DNA of 64,000 nucleotides from Rarobacter faecitabidus (GCF_006716265.1 NZ_VFOS01000001.1:1116001-1180000); one strand, 5' to 3'; shown: positions 38,653-47,510, numbered from the stretch's first letter. Made by a program: numbers and translations. Notes: a model not told the origin generated them from the letters alone.

Positions 38653-39504
38653 TTAGACATCGATGTCAGGTCGTGTCGCATCGGCAACGGCCAGGATGCT
38701 CCGCAGAGACTCAACGGTTTCGGCCGGCCCTGCGATCAGCATGTCGGCGCTCGGGGCCGCGCCGTCGATCCCGACGACGACGCCGCCGGCTTCCGTTACG
38801 ACCAACCCGCCAGCGGCGTGATCCCATGGCTGCTGGCCGCGCTCGAACATGGCATCGAGCTGTCCCGCGGCCACACGGCACAAGTCGAGGGCGGCGGATC
38901 CGATGCGCCGGATGTCGCGCACGCGCGGCAGCACGTCGAGCAGCACCTCCGCCTGGACCCTGCGACGGCGTTCGTCGTACCCGAATCCCGTTCCCACGAG
39001 CGCGAACCCGAGCGGCTGCGCAGGAGGAATCGTCAACCGGCGTTCCCCATACCAGGCGCCGCGTCCGAGCCCGGCCCACCACGTACGCTCGCGGGGCACG
39101 TCATGGACGGCGCCCGCCACGGCCGTCCAGTGCAACGGGTCGGGCTCTCCGCTGACGACGGCCACGGAAACCGCGTACGAGTCGAGTCCGTAGAGGTAGT
39201 TGACGGTGCCGTCGATCGGGTCGAGGACCCAGGTGAGGCCCGAGGTGCCGGCGACGGAGCCGTCCTCCTCCCCGAGGAAGCCGTCATCGGGCCGCGCGGC
39301 CAGGATCCACTCGCGCAGTAGCCCTTCGACCTCCCGGTCCATCGCTGTGACTACGTCGGTCTGTGACGATTTCGTGGCCGCGACCTCGACGGCATCGGTG
39401 GAATTCCTCCGGATGTGGTCGCCCGCTCGCACCGCCACCGTCCTCGCCAGCGCCGCTAGCGCTTCGATGTCCGCGGGGTCGAGGTTTTCGTGGGTGACAC
39501 TCAT
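38653..39504 (-). CDS. suhB: Inositol monophosphatase family protein
   Basis: A 283-aa magnesium-dependent phosphatase of the IMPase/SuhB family. Metal ligands are visible in GEEDGS, WVLDPIDGTVNYLYG and WDHAAGGLVVTEAGG. Its position matches Rv2701c (suhB), where it probably makes myo-inositol for phosphatidylinositol and mycothiol, agreeing with mshC elsewhere in the window. ATG at 39504 is chosen because a TACCAT hexamer ends 6 nt upstream; the upstream open frame has no family character. Divergent from sepH. Confidence 0.92.
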   Translation of the reverse strand: MSVTHENLDPADIEALAALARTVAVRAGDHIRRNSTDAVEVAATKSSQTDVVTAMDREVEGLLREWILAARPDDGFLGEEDGSVAGTSGLTWVLDPIDGTVNYLYGLDSYAVSVAVVSGEPDPLHWTAVAGAVHDVPRERTWWAGLGRGAWYGERRLTIPPAQPLGFALVGTGFGYDERRRRVQAEVLLDVLPRVRDIRRIGSAALDLCRVAAGQLDAMFERGQQPWDHAAGGLVVTEAGGVVVGIDGAAPSADMLIAGPAETVESLRSILAVADATRPDIDV

Positions 39505-39510
39505 GGCGCC

Positions 39511-39516
39511 ATGGTA
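39511..39516 (-). promoter_or_regulatory. -10 element TACCAT, leaderless promoter of suhB
   Basis: Minus-strand TACCAT ends 6 nt before the ATG at 39504. Confidence 0.5.
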
Positions 39517-39680
39517 GCCGCCGCAAGGAAATGGTGCGGTTCGCGCCACACCGCGCGCGCTCCACGCGAAGCGGGGCATTTGGTGGCACTCTTGACTCTG
39601 TGGCTGGCGCGGCACCCGCCCGCGCGCCGCACCGCGAATCGCCCGCGCACCATGTTGCGGAGCCAGGAATCGGAGGTGTC

Positions 39681-41036
39681 ATGACGAACGACGACAACTC
39701 GTCTTCCGGGCGCGTGCCAGGTGCCGAGACCGCGATCGAACTGTCCCTCGTGGGCCTCCACCCCGACGGAGAGCACATCATCCTGCGAACCGCTGGCAAC
39801 ACCAAGTTCGTGCTACCGATCACAGAATCCCTCCAGGCCGCGATCCGCGGCGATCGGTCGCGGTTGGAGTTCCTGCAATCCTCGGCTGCGCTGAGCCCGC
39901 GCGAGATCCAGGGGCGCGTGCGCGCGGGCGAGACCGCCGAGCACATCGCCGCGAGCGCGGGCATGCCACTCGCGCAGGTTCAGCGCTACGAGCGCACGGT
40001 GCTGGACGAGCGGGCCTTCGTCGCCCGCCAGGCTCGCGCCGCGCGGCTGGGCAACACGGCCGACGCCCCCGCGCTCGGCGATCTAGTCACCGACCGGCTG
40101 GCGGCCCGGAACGTGGAGACTTCCGAATTGGCCTGGGACGCGATCAAGCTCGCGACGGGCGGCTGGCAGGTATCCGTCAACTTCGAGGCGGGCGGTTCCG
40201 AGCGAACCGCGAGATGGCGCTTCCACCCGCGCACCCAGGTGCTCCAGGCACTGGAGGACGAGGCTCGCTGGCTGTCGGAAACGGAGATCGCCGATGAGCC
40301 GATCCCGCGGCGCCATCTCAGTTCGGTTCGCGATGCGCAACCGGCCGAATCCGAGGTTGCGCCCGTCTATTCGCTCGAGACCGGCGCCCAGCAGGTCGTC
40401 GTGGACACCGATGCGCTGCTCGACGACCTCGCCGCGCGCCGCGGGGTGCGGCAGGGTTTCGACGCCGATGCGGAGCCCTCCTCGATCAGTTCGGGATCAT
40501 CGGCGCTCAGCCAGTCGGACGGCGGACAGGTCCCCGGGGACGAGGCCTCCGTCGCGCGCATCGTCGACTTCCAGCAGGGTGGCGGTTCAGTCACGGAACA
40601 GATCGCCGGTGCGGCCTCCCCGCTGTCTAGCACTAGCCTGCCTAGCGATCCGCCCGGTGATCCCCGAGTCAGCGACGCCGAGCACAGCTGCGACGAGCCC
40701 AGCGGCGACGAGCACGGCGGCGACGAGCGCGGTTCCGACCGCCGCGGCGGCGCCGGGCTCGGTGCCCTGAGGACGGGCGAAGATGGCGCGAGCCAGCCCG
40801 AGTTCGATCTCGGCGCTATCGACGAGCCGCGCGTGGCGTCCGCGAACGCTTCGCGGGTGGGCTCTGGGTCGGCGAGCGGTCCGTCGGCGGAGGCCGTCCC
40901 GCCAGCAACTCAAGGTTCCGCCACTAGTGAGGCATCGGTGAAGAACGAGCCGACCGGTAAGCCAAAACAGGGACGGCGAGGTCGCTCACAGATGCCGACG
41001 TGGGACGAGATCGTCTTCGGCGCAAAGACCGACTGA
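39681..41036 (+). CDS. sepH: Septation protein SepH (DUF3071)
   Basis: A 451-aa cytosolic protein. The N-terminal DUF3071 domain (about 15-200) includes the helix-turn-helix-like segment LSPREIQGRVRAGETAEHIAASAG and the conserved WQVSVNF / ARWRFHP strand. In Streptomyces and mycobacteria SepH binds FtsZ and promotes Z-ring assembly. The middle is disordered and rich in Asp/Gly/Ser/His (near 335-360). A short conserved basic C-terminus, RRGRSQMPTWDEIVFGAKTD, closes the protein and resembles the family's C-terminal motif. A GGAGG ribosome binding site precedes the ATG. Confidence 0.93.
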   Translation: MTNDDNSSSGRVPGAETAIELSLVGLHPDGEHIILRTAGNTKFVLPITESLQAAIRGDRSRLEFLQSSAALSPREIQGRVRAGETAEHIAASAGMPLAQVQRYERTVLDERAFVARQARAARLGNTADAPALGDLVTDRLAARNVETSELAWDAIKLATGGWQVSVNFEAGGSERTARWRFHPRTQVLQALEDEARWLSETEIADEPIPRRHLSSVRDAQPAESEVAPVYSLETGAQQVVVDTDALLDDLAARRGVRQGFDADAEPSSISSGSSALSQSDGGQVPGDEASVARIVDFQQGGGSVTEQIAGAASPLSSTSLPSDPPGDPRVSDAEHSCDEPSGDEHGGDERGSDRRGGAGLGALRTGEDGASQPEFDLGAIDEPRVASANASRVGSGSASGPSAEAVPPATQGSATSEASVKNEPTGKPKQGRRGRSQMPTWDEIVFGAKTD

Positions 41037-41067
41037 TCCGCAGGCCGTCCCGCCTACCAGAGGCTCC

Positions 41068-41143
41068 CTCGGCTTGAGCGACTAGCGAGCGGCGGCATCA
41101 ACGTGCACGAGCACGCACAACGCGCGGAACCTCGGCTTGAGCG
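41068..41143. repeat. Two 13-nt direct repeats (CTCGGCTTGAGCG) between sepH and zapE
   Basis: Exact copies at 41068-41080 and 41131-41143, 50 nt apart, in the gap between the convergent sepH and zapE genes. Each is followed by a short GC-rich palindrome-like segment. They are unrelated to the 60-bp element. Confidence 0.6.
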
Positions 41144-41151
41144 GCAAGCGC

Positions 41152-42186
41152 CTAGTCGTCGGCAGCCATTCTGGTCAGGGCGCCCAACCTGGATAGTGTT
41201 CGGAAGTACTTCTTGCGGTAGCCGCCCGCCAGCATCGTAGGAGTGAAGATCCCGGCGGATTCGTCACCGCCGAGGACGACCGGGATATCCCGATCGTAGA
41301 GTCGGTCCACCAGGACGACGAACCGCAGCGCGTCGTGCTGGTGCTCGATCGTGGTGACGCCGCTGATGACCACGGCGCCGATGCCATCCAGCATCGCTCC
41401 GTACTGGCTCGGGTGGACCTGGGCGAGGTGAGCGAGCACGTCGGGGAACTCGTCCGACGTGACAGTGCCGCTGGCCGGGGATAGCCGCCGCGCCAGCCGC
41501 GCAGCCTCGTCGGGGGCGACGATGAGGCCATCGGTGACGGCCTCCCGGTGACGGTAGTCCTCGCCATCGATGCGATGAACCTCGAAGCGGGCGGCGAGTG
41601 CCTGGATCTCCCGTAGGAAGTCCTCGGCGGCGAACCTGCCCTCCCCGAGTGCCTCGGGCAGAGTGTTCGAGGTGGCCACGAGCGAAACCCCCGCGTCGGC
41701 CAGTTCGCGAAGCAGTCGGGACATGAGGACGGTGTCGCCGGGATCGTCGAGTTCGAACTCATCGATGCACACCAGGCGGTATTGCGATAGCGCTTCGACC
41801 GTCTGCCGGAAGCCGAGCGCCCCGACCAGATTGGTGTACTCGACGAACGTGCCGAACGCGCAGGCCGCCGGGCCTACTGCGTGCGCCAGGGACGCAAGGA
41901 GGTGCGTCTTGCCGACCCCGAAGCCGCCGTCGAGATAGAGCGCGGCGGGCTTCGCGCGACCGCGGAAGATCCCCGCCAGCGACTTCTTGGGAGACTGCGA
42001 TAGTTCGCGGCCGACGGCCGCCATACGGTCGCGAGTGGCGGCTTGACTGGGGTGACGAGAGTCGGGAACGTAGGTGGCGAACGATGCGTTCTCGAAGTGC
42101 TTGGGTGGCACGAATTCGTCGAGTAGTCGCTGGGGCGACACCTGCGGCCTAATGCCCACCAGAGAGGTCGAGAGGACTTTTGTCAC
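41152..42186 (-). CDS. zapE: Cell division protein ZapE (AFG1-like ATPase)
   Basis: A 344-aa AAA-type ATPase of the ZapE/AFG1 family. Walker A is GGFGVGKTHLLA near residue 90, Walker B is LVCIDEFELDDPG and sensor 1 is LVATSNTLPEAL. In E. coli ZapE acts at the Z ring; here it is convergent with sepH, another FtsZ-associated gene. The start is GTG at 42186. A TAGGAT -10-like hexamer ends 5 nt upstream, so the mRNA is probably nearly leaderless. Substrate or partner in actinobacteria is not known. Confidence 0.92.
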   Translation of the reverse strand: MTKVLSTSLVGIRPQVSPQRLLDEFVPPKHFENASFATYVPDSRHPSQAATRDRMAAVGRELSQSPKKSLAGIFRGRAKPAALYLDGGFGVGKTHLLASLAHAVGPAACAFGTFVEYTNLVGALGFRQTVEALSQYRLVCIDEFELDDPGDTVLMSRLLRELADAGVSLVATSNTLPEALGEGRFAAEDFLREIQALAARFEVHRIDGEDYRHREAVTDGLIVAPDEAARLARRLSPASGTVTSDEFPDVLAHLAQVHPSQYGAMLDGIGAVVISGVTTIEHQHDALRFVVLVDRLYDRDIPVVLGGDESAGIFTPTMLAGGYRKKYFRTLSRLGALTRMAADD

Positions 42187-42191
42187 AGTTC

Positions 42192-42197
42192 ATCCTA
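42192..42197 (-). promoter_or_regulatory. -10-like TAGGAT of zapE
   Basis: Minus-strand TAGGAT ends 5 nt before the zapE GTG, one nt closer than the common spacing in this window. Confidence 0.4.
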
Positions 42198-42293
42198 CGT
42201 CCGCCCTGTCGCGGTTGAGTACGGGCGTCCGCCGACGAAGACGCGCCGAGGGTCCGCGCTCTCGCCGATCCGATCGCGTCACGCGGCGACCGG

Positions 42294-42299
42294 TAGCAT
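42294..42299 (+). promoter_or_regulatory. -10 element TAGCAT upstream of the ATP-grasp gene
   Basis: TAGCAT ends 6 nt before a GTG at 42306 that is out of frame with the ATP-grasp gene. That GTG opens a 28-codon leader frame ending at 42392, which overlaps the real start at 42353. The transcript probably begins near 42306. Confidence 0.4.
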
Positions 42300-42352
42300 G
42301 TGCAGGTGACCATCCGGCCTCGCCGCCGGCGTATCGACGAAAGCAGAATTCG

Positions 42353-43585
42353 GTGCCACACGCTCTGGGAAACGACGACTTCGTCCCCGTGATCTTGGGG
42401 ACGAACCTCAACGCGTACAACCAGGCGCGATCGCTCCACGAGGCGTTTGGAGTCCGCTCGCTCGCACTCGGCAGGGCGGCGCTGCGCGAGACTGCGCACT
42501 CGAAGATCGTGGAAGTCCGCGCCTACCGCGAGTTCGACGACCCGGAGTTCATCGTCGAGACTCTCCAGGAGATCGCCCGCGAGTTCGCCGGCCGGAAACT
42601 ACTGCTCTACCCCGACATCGAGTACTACGCCACCGTCGTGCTGGAGAACCGGGACCGGCTCGCGGACTTCCTTATTCCGCTCGTGTCGAGCGAACTCGCG
42701 GACCAGATCATGACGAAGACCGACTTCTACGCGACCTGCGAGCGCCTCGGCGTGCCGCACCCCAGGAGCGTCATCGTCGCACCCGAGGACGCGCAGGAGC
42801 GTCTCGGCGGCGACCTGCCGTTCTCGTTTCCCGTAGTGGTCAAGCCGTCCAACACCGACACCTATCCACGATTGCAGTTCGCGGGCAAGCAGAAGATTTA
42901 CGTGGTGAAGGACCGGCGCGAACTCGAGTCGGTAGTGTCACGGATCTTCGCGGCCGGATACGAGGACGAGATCGTGGTGCAGGAGTTCATCGCCGGCGAC
43001 GAGTCCGTGATGCAGGTCGCGAACACCTACTCCGATGCGAGCGGCCGCCTGCGCTTCGTCAGCGTCGGGCAGGTGGCTCTCACCGAGTACGACCCGGCGC
43101 TGATCGGGAACAACAACGCGATCATCTCCACCGCCGACGAGGCCCTGACGGAATCGCTGCAGACGCTGCTGGACGGCCTGGGCTACGTGGGCTACGCCAA
43201 TTTCGACATCATGTTCGACCGCCGGGACGGTACCTCGCAGTTGCTCGAGATCAACCTCCGCCAGGGCGCGACGAGTTTCTACACGATGGCCGGGAAGGGC
43301 AACATCACGCGCTGCGCGGTCGATGACCTTGTGTACGGCAAGCAGTTGCCGTGGACCGTCGTGGGCATCGAACGGCTGTGGATCAACCTGCCGCTCATCA
43401 TCGCGCTGATCTTCATCCCGAAGTCGATGCGGGGTGCTGCGCTGCGCGCACTGCGCCGCCCAGCCGTCCACACGCTGCGCTATCGCCGCGACTTCTCGCC
43501 GCGCCGCGCGATCGAGGTGGCGCGCATCGACCTGCGCCAGACGCTGGCCTACTTCAAGTACTTCCGCACGCGTAACGCCCGCTGA
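42353..43585 (+). CDS. ATP-grasp carboxylate-amine ligase (D-aspartate ligase-like)
   Basis: About 410 aa. The N-terminus (FVPVILGTNLNAYNQARSLHEAFG) strongly recalls D-aspartate ligases such as enterococcal Asl, which attach D-Asp to the lysine of peptidoglycan precursors. The ATP-grasp fold spans about 115-320: VVVKPSNTDTYPRL (ATP Lys), VVQEFIAGDESVMQ and magnesium ligands in QLLEINLRQG. A hydrophobic patch near 345-360 may touch the membrane. FemAB and aminotransferase genes are convergent next door, supporting a cross-bridge role; the true amino acid is inferred. GTG start; weak ribosome binding site. Confidence 0.8.
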   Translation: MPHALGNDDFVPVILGTNLNAYNQARSLHEAFGVRSLALGRAALRETAHSKIVEVRAYREFDDPEFIVETLQEIAREFAGRKLLLYPDIEYYATVVLENRDRLADFLIPLVSSELADQIMTKTDFYATCERLGVPHPRSVIVAPEDAQERLGGDLPFSFPVVVKPSNTDTYPRLQFAGKQKIYVVKDRRELESVVSRIFAAGYEDEIVVQEFIAGDESVMQVANTYSDASGRLRFVSVGQVALTEYDPALIGNNNAIISTADEALTESLQTLLDGLGYVGYANFDIMFDRRDGTSQLLEINLRQGATSFYTMAGKGNITRCAVDDLVYGKQLPWTVVGIERLWINLPLIIALIFIPKSMRGAALRALRRPAVHTLRYRRDFSPRRAIEVARIDLRQTLAYFKYFRTRNAR

Positions 43586-43615
43586 CGAGCCGCGTCCCTG
43601 CGAACGCGACCTAGA

Positions 43616-43675
43616 ACACCCGTTGTGGTTGTGGAACACCGGCTATAGCGGGTGTTCCACAGCCCTAACCGGTGC
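43616..43675. repeat. 60-bp nested-palindrome element, copy E
   Basis: In this copy the left arm carries TGTGGA and the right arm TCCACA. Both differ from copy D (TTGCTC/GAGCAA), but pairing is kept. The centre is CACCGG-CTATAG-CGGGTG. It lies in the gap between the convergent ATP-grasp and aminotransferase genes. Confidence 0.85.
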
Positions 43676-43713
43676 ACTGGCAAAAAGATCGCGGACGCGG
43701 TTACCGAGAAGGT

Positions 43714-44874
43714 CTAGCGGAGGAAGTCGCGGACCCGCGCGGCGATCGAAGCGGCAGCCTCGGGAGGGACGTTCGTGGGCAGGTTCACGATCTCGTCGAT
43801 GATCCGCTCCGTGCGCGGCAAGGTGCCCGGCGCGTAGCCGTAGGCGGACGCATCGACCGGCCCGGGGAAGATGGCTGGGCGATACCAGCGTCCCGCGAAG
43901 TACCCCTGCGATGCCAGATTCGAGATCAGCGCCTCGGCCTGAGGCACGCGGATCGGAAAACGCACCAGCGGTTGCGCATCCCCTCCCAGGATCGCAGGAA
44001 AGTCGATGTGCCCCGCCAGTTCGCGCTGGTAGACCGCCACGGCCGCGCGCCGCTGGGCCTCGTTCGGCGCGAGGGATTCGAGGTGAGCGCGGGCCTGGTC
44101 ATCGATCCACGGGGACGAGGCCATCGGCGCGTACGGGAGCCGTCCGCGCTGCTCAATGGGCGAGACCACGTATTCGAAGAGACCGACGCGCGCGAGGCCC
44201 GACCGAAGTGGTCCGCCAATCTTACCGGGCAGGCGGTTCAAGACGGCGGATTGCCCGCGGTTGATGCGCGTCACCCAGTCGAGCCGGCGGGATAGCCCCG
44301 GCAGGGAGCCGAGCGAGGCTCGCAAACCGTCGCGTAGCGAACGATCCGCGAGTTCCGGATTGACCCAGATCGCGCCCCCGAAGCGGGTGCGCAGAATCTT
44401 GTCGACGCCGAAGGAGTGCACCGAGACGTCCGCCAGCGGCTCGCCCCCAGCATCGCGGGCAAGGCGCGCGACGCAGTGCGCACTATCCTCGACGAGTAGC
44501 GCGCCCGCCCCGTGTGCACGTTCGCGCAGCGCGGCGGTGGCCTCGTCCGCAATGATCCCGAAGGTGTGCTGCACGACGACGGCCGCGGTTGCGGATCCGA
44601 CTACGGCGCTGGCCGGATCGAGGGCGAGTGTGTCCTCGGCGACCTCACCGTAGCGGGGCGTGAGTCCGGCCGCCAGGATCGGGTCGATGGCCGTCGAACA
44701 CGTGAGGACCTGCGTCAGGACCTCGGTTCCCGCCCGATTGGCGCGTAGCGCATCGAAGACAGCCTGCATCCCGTAACGGGCCTTGAACACGAAGAACCAG
44801 TCCTCGCCGTTCGTGCCGGTCACGGCGGCCAGTTCGGCCCGCAGACGCGCGGTCGCCGCGGAGTCGGAGCTCAT
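43714..44874 (-). CDS. DegT/DnrJ/EryC1/StrS-family PLP-dependent aminotransferase
   Basis: A 386-aa fold-type I PLP enzyme. The substrate/PLP loop is VLTCSTAIDPILAAGLTPRYGEV, the PLP-phosphate region is ALLVEDSAHCVAR, and the Schiff-base Lys is in SFGVDKILRTRFGGAI. The family usually makes amino sugars, but no sugar-nucleotide genes are adjacent. The ATG overlaps the FemAB stop by 4 nt, so the two are translationally coupled. Together with the nearby ATP-grasp enzyme this suggests it supplies or modifies an amino acid for a peptidoglycan cross-bridge. That role is inference. Confidence 0.82.
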   Translation of the reverse strand: MSSDSAATARLRAELAAVTGTNGEDWFFVFKARYGMQAVFDALRANRAGTEVLTQVLTCSTAIDPILAAGLTPRYGEVAEDTLALDPASAVVGSATAAVVVQHTFGIIADEATAALRERAHGAGALLVEDSAHCVARLARDAGGEPLADVSVHSFGVDKILRTRFGGAIWVNPELADRSLRDGLRASLGSLPGLSRRLDWVTRINRGQSAVLNRLPGKIGGPLRSGLARVGLFEYVVSPIEQRGRLPYAPMASSPWIDDQARAHLESLAPNEAQRRAAVAVYQRELAGHIDFPAILGGDAQPLVRFPIRVPQAEALISNLASQGYFAGRWYRPAIFPGPVDASAYGYAPGTLPRTERIIDEIVNLPTNVPPEAAASIAARVRDFLR

Positions 44875-45911
44875 TCTGGCTTCCCCGACCGGCGCGACCG
44901 GATCGAGCGTAGGATCGACTTGGCCCGGGGCAGCAACCTGGTCCACAGCGAATAGAGGACCGGGGAGAACGGCACATCGATAGTGCCGACGAACACATCG
45001 TCGTCGTGATCGGAGAAGCTGCGCTTGAAGTCCGAGATGCCGTCGTTGAGCAGGCCGTTCACGTCGTAGGTGCGCGCGCCACGCCGCTTGGAGTCGGTGA
45101 TGGCGAGCCATTTCAGGGAGTAGTTGGCGCGCAGTTTGCGTCCATGATCGTTCGAGCCACCGTAAAGTTCGAACGCCGTCGCCGCGGAGACGGCCAGCCA
45201 CAGGAACGCGACCGGATCGTCCCCGTCGAACGCCGCGTACAGCGCCGAGTTCGGACCCAGATCGCGGTAGACCTGCTCGTAGTAGGAGCGGTCATGCAAC
45301 TGGAAGCCCGCGCGGCGCGAGGTCTCCTCGTACACGTCGAGGCAGCGCTGCATATCCTCGTCCGTTGTCACCTCGCGATAGACCAGGTCCGTGCGCGATG
45401 AGCGCCGGACGCCCTGGCGGGTGGTGCGCGATAGCCGGGCGAGCAACTCGTCCTCGGTCTGCGTCAGGTCGATGAGCAGCGTGCGCGGCAGCAGGATGTC
45501 GTTCTCGGAGATCCGCGAACCCTTGATCCGCACCGGCGTGCCGACCGGCCACTGCGGCTCGAAGGAGATCGCAATGCCCGCAATCGCCCTGCGGGCCCAC
45601 GCGGCTATCGCCTCGGCGACCGCAGAGCCGTCCGCCCCCTCCGCAAGCATCGGCCCGCGTGGCACGTAGCTGAGGGAACGGAACGGGAAGGGAAGGCGGC
45701 GAACCAGGATCTGCGCGGCCCCGACGGTGGCGTCATCGGCCCCGATGACTCGCACGCGCAACGGACGCCAGGCGCCGTGCGCCTTGACCTCACCCCATCC
45801 CCACAACTGGAGGGGATGGCCGCCGAGGTCTCGGACGTGGCCGTCCCATTCGACCCGGTCGCGGACGACCACCACTCGGAGGGCTGACGCGTTTACTGCT
45901 GTCTCACTCAT
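44871..45911 (-). CDS. FemAB-family peptidyltransferase (peptidoglycan cross-bridge)
   Basis: A 346-aa member of the FemABX family (two GNAT folds) that transfers an amino acid from aminoacyl-tRNA to a peptidoglycan precursor side chain. The pattern includes LQLWGWGEVKAHGAWRPLRV near the N-terminus, LSYVPRGPML, the acceptor-domain LSRTTRQGVRRSS and the C-terminal FELYGGSNDHGRKLRANYSLKWLA-type region characteristic of FemX-like enzymes (in residues about 250-280). A basic amphipathic C-terminus follows. It is between gnd and the aminotransferase gene; the ATG at 45911 has only a weak AGG site, and a strong hairpin lies just upstream. Amino acid specificity unknown. Confidence 0.87.
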   Translation of the reverse strand: MSETAVNASALRVVVVRDRVEWDGHVRDLGGHPLQLWGWGEVKAHGAWRPLRVRVIGADDATVGAAQILVRRLPFPFRSLSYVPRGPMLAEGADGSAVAEAIAAWARRAIAGIAISFEPQWPVGTPVRIKGSRISENDILLPRTLLIDLTQTEDELLARLSRTTRQGVRRSSRTDLVYREVTTDEDMQRCLDVYEETSRRAGFQLHDRSYYEQVYRDLGPNSALYAAFDGDDPVAFLWLAVSAATAFELYGGSNDHGRKLRANYSLKWLAITDSKRRGARTYDVNGLLNDGISDFKRSFSDHDDDVFVGTIDVPFSPVLYSLWTRLLPRAKSILRSIRSRRSGKPE

Positions 45912-45925
45912 AAACCTGGCCAATC

Positions 45926-45962
45926 GGTTCGCGGATTCCGACCTCGCCGGAATCCGCGAACC
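45926..45962 (-). terminator. 15-bp perfect hairpin between gnd and femAB-like gene
   Basis: The arms GGTTCGCGGATTCCG and its exact complement are separated by 7 nt. The hairpin begins 8 nt past the gnd stop and ends 14 nt before the FemAB start. It may terminate most gnd transcripts or limit access to the FemAB start. Confidence 0.7.
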
Positions 45963-45970
45963 GGAATCGG

Positions 45971-47404
45971 CTACTCCTGAATCTCGCTGCGGTCGCCGGA
46001 CCACTCGGTGTGGAAGGTGCCTTCCTTGTCCGTACGACGGTAGGTGTGGGCACCGAAGAAGTCGCGCTGCGCCTGGATCAGGTTGGCGGGCAGCCCGGCA
46101 GCGCGCACGCCGTCGTAGTAGGCAAGCGAGGACGAGAACGCCGGCGTCGGGACGCCGTTCGTCGCGGCGAGTGCCACGATGCGGCGCCACGCGGACACGC
46201 CATCGCCGACGATTTGCGTGAAGTACGGGTCGGCCAGCAGCAGCGGCAGGTCGGCGTCGCGCTCGTACGCCTCCGTGATGCGGTTGAGGAAGCGGGCGCG
46301 GATGATGCAGCCACCGCGCCAGATGCGGGCCATGGCCCCGCGGTCGATGTTCCAGTTGTGCTCGGCCGACGCGGCGGCGATCTGATCGAACCCCTGAGAG
46401 TAGGCCACCACCTTGGACGCGTACAGCGCCTGGCGGACGTCCTCGATGAAGGCATCGCGGTCGGTGACGTTCCACTCGCCCGCGTTGGCAGGCAGTACGC
46501 GGCCGGCGGTGCGCTGCGGGACCGAGCCGGACAGGGCGCGGGCGAACGTGGCCTCCGCGATGCCCGTGATCGGAACGCCGAGGTCGAGCGCGTTCTGCAC
46601 GGTCCAGCGGCCGGTGCCCTTCTGCTCGGCCTGATCGAGCACGATGTCCACGAACGCCTTGCCGGTCTCGGCATCGATGTGCGATAGGACGTCCGCCGTG
46701 ATCTCGATCAGGAAGGACTCGAGGTCGCCGTTGTTCCACTGCGCGAAGATCTCGCCGATCTCGGCCGCGGAGATACCCAGGCCCTGGCGGAGCAGATCGT
46801 ACGCCTCGGCGATGAGCTGCATGTCGGCGTACTCAATGCCGTTGTGCACCATCTTGACGAAGTGGCCGGCACCGTCGGGGCCGACGTAGGTGGCGCAGGG
46901 AACGCCGTCCACCTTGGCGGAGATGTCCTCCAGGATCGGGCCGAGGGTCGTGTACGACTCTGGCGCGCCGCCGGGCATGATCGACGGCCCGTTCAGCGCA
47001 CCCTCCTCGCCGCCGGAGACGCCCATACCCACGAAGTGGATGCCCTGTGCTGCCAGCGCGTTCTCGCGGCGGATCGTGTCGGGGAAGTGCGCGTTACCCG
47101 CGTCGATCAGAATGTCGCCCTGATCCAGCAGCGGCACGAGTTCGTCAATGACGGCATCCGTCGCCGCACCCGCCTTGACCATGATGATGATCTTGCGGGG
47201 ACGCTCGATCGAGGCGACGAAGTCCGCCGCTGACTCGGAAGGAATGAACGTGCCCTCGTCGCCGTGGTCGGCAACGAGCGACTGCGTGCGGCCGAAGGAG
47301 CGGTTGTGGATGGCGACGGAGTACCCGTGACGCGCGATGTTGCGCGCCAGGTTGCGCCCCATGACCGCAAGACCGGTCACTCCGATCTGTGCCAAGTCAG
47401 ACAT
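45971..47404 (-). CDS. gnd: 6-phosphogluconate dehydrogenase (NADP+, decarboxylating)
   Basis: A 477-aa enzyme of the oxidative pentose phosphate pathway, making ribulose-5-phosphate, CO2 and NADPH. The N-terminal Rossmann motif is GVTGLAVMGRNLARN, followed by HNRS for NADP selectivity. The substrate loop is VGMGVSGGEEGA, the catalytic Lys/Asn segment is GHFVKMVHNGIEYADMQ, and the C-terminal domain has RIWRGGCIIRARFL. Length is that of the long E. coli type. ATG at 47404 (product SDLAQIGVTG) is preferred over an upstream frame extension. GAGGGGA lies 10-15 nt upstream. Confidence 0.96.
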   Translation of the reverse strand: MSDLAQIGVTGLAVMGRNLARNIARHGYSVAIHNRSFGRTQSLVADHGDEGTFIPSESAADFVASIERPRKIIIMVKAGAATDAVIDELVPLLDQGDILIDAGNAHFPDTIRRENALAAQGIHFVGMGVSGGEEGALNGPSIMPGGAPESYTTLGPILEDISAKVDGVPCATYVGPDGAGHFVKMVHNGIEYADMQLIAEAYDLLRQGLGISAAEIGEIFAQWNNGDLESFLIEITADVLSHIDAETGKAFVDIVLDQAEQKGTGRWTVQNALDLGVPITGIAEATFARALSGSVPQRTAGRVLPANAGEWNVTDRDAFIEDVRQALYASKVVAYSQGFDQIAAASAEHNWNIDRGAMARIWRGGCIIRARFLNRITEAYERDADLPLLLADPYFTQIVGDGVSAWRRIVALAATNGVPTPAFSSSLAYYDGVRAAGLPANLIQAQRDFFGAHTYRRTDKEGTFHTEWSGDRSEIQE

Positions 47405-47510
47405 TCGAAATAGTCCCCTCATTCGTTGGTGTTGGCATTTCGTCCCCGTATAGCCTAGTGCGCTTTCGGGCGCCCAGCGTGCCTTGCACGGTCAGCGACC
47501 CCAGCCCGCC

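Noticed and set aside
43616-43675. 60-bp elements as insertion-sequence ends or attachment sites
   Set aside because: No transposase or integrase lies near any copy, no element pair encloses an IS-sized segment with target duplications, and the elements are internally palindromic rather than paired ends.
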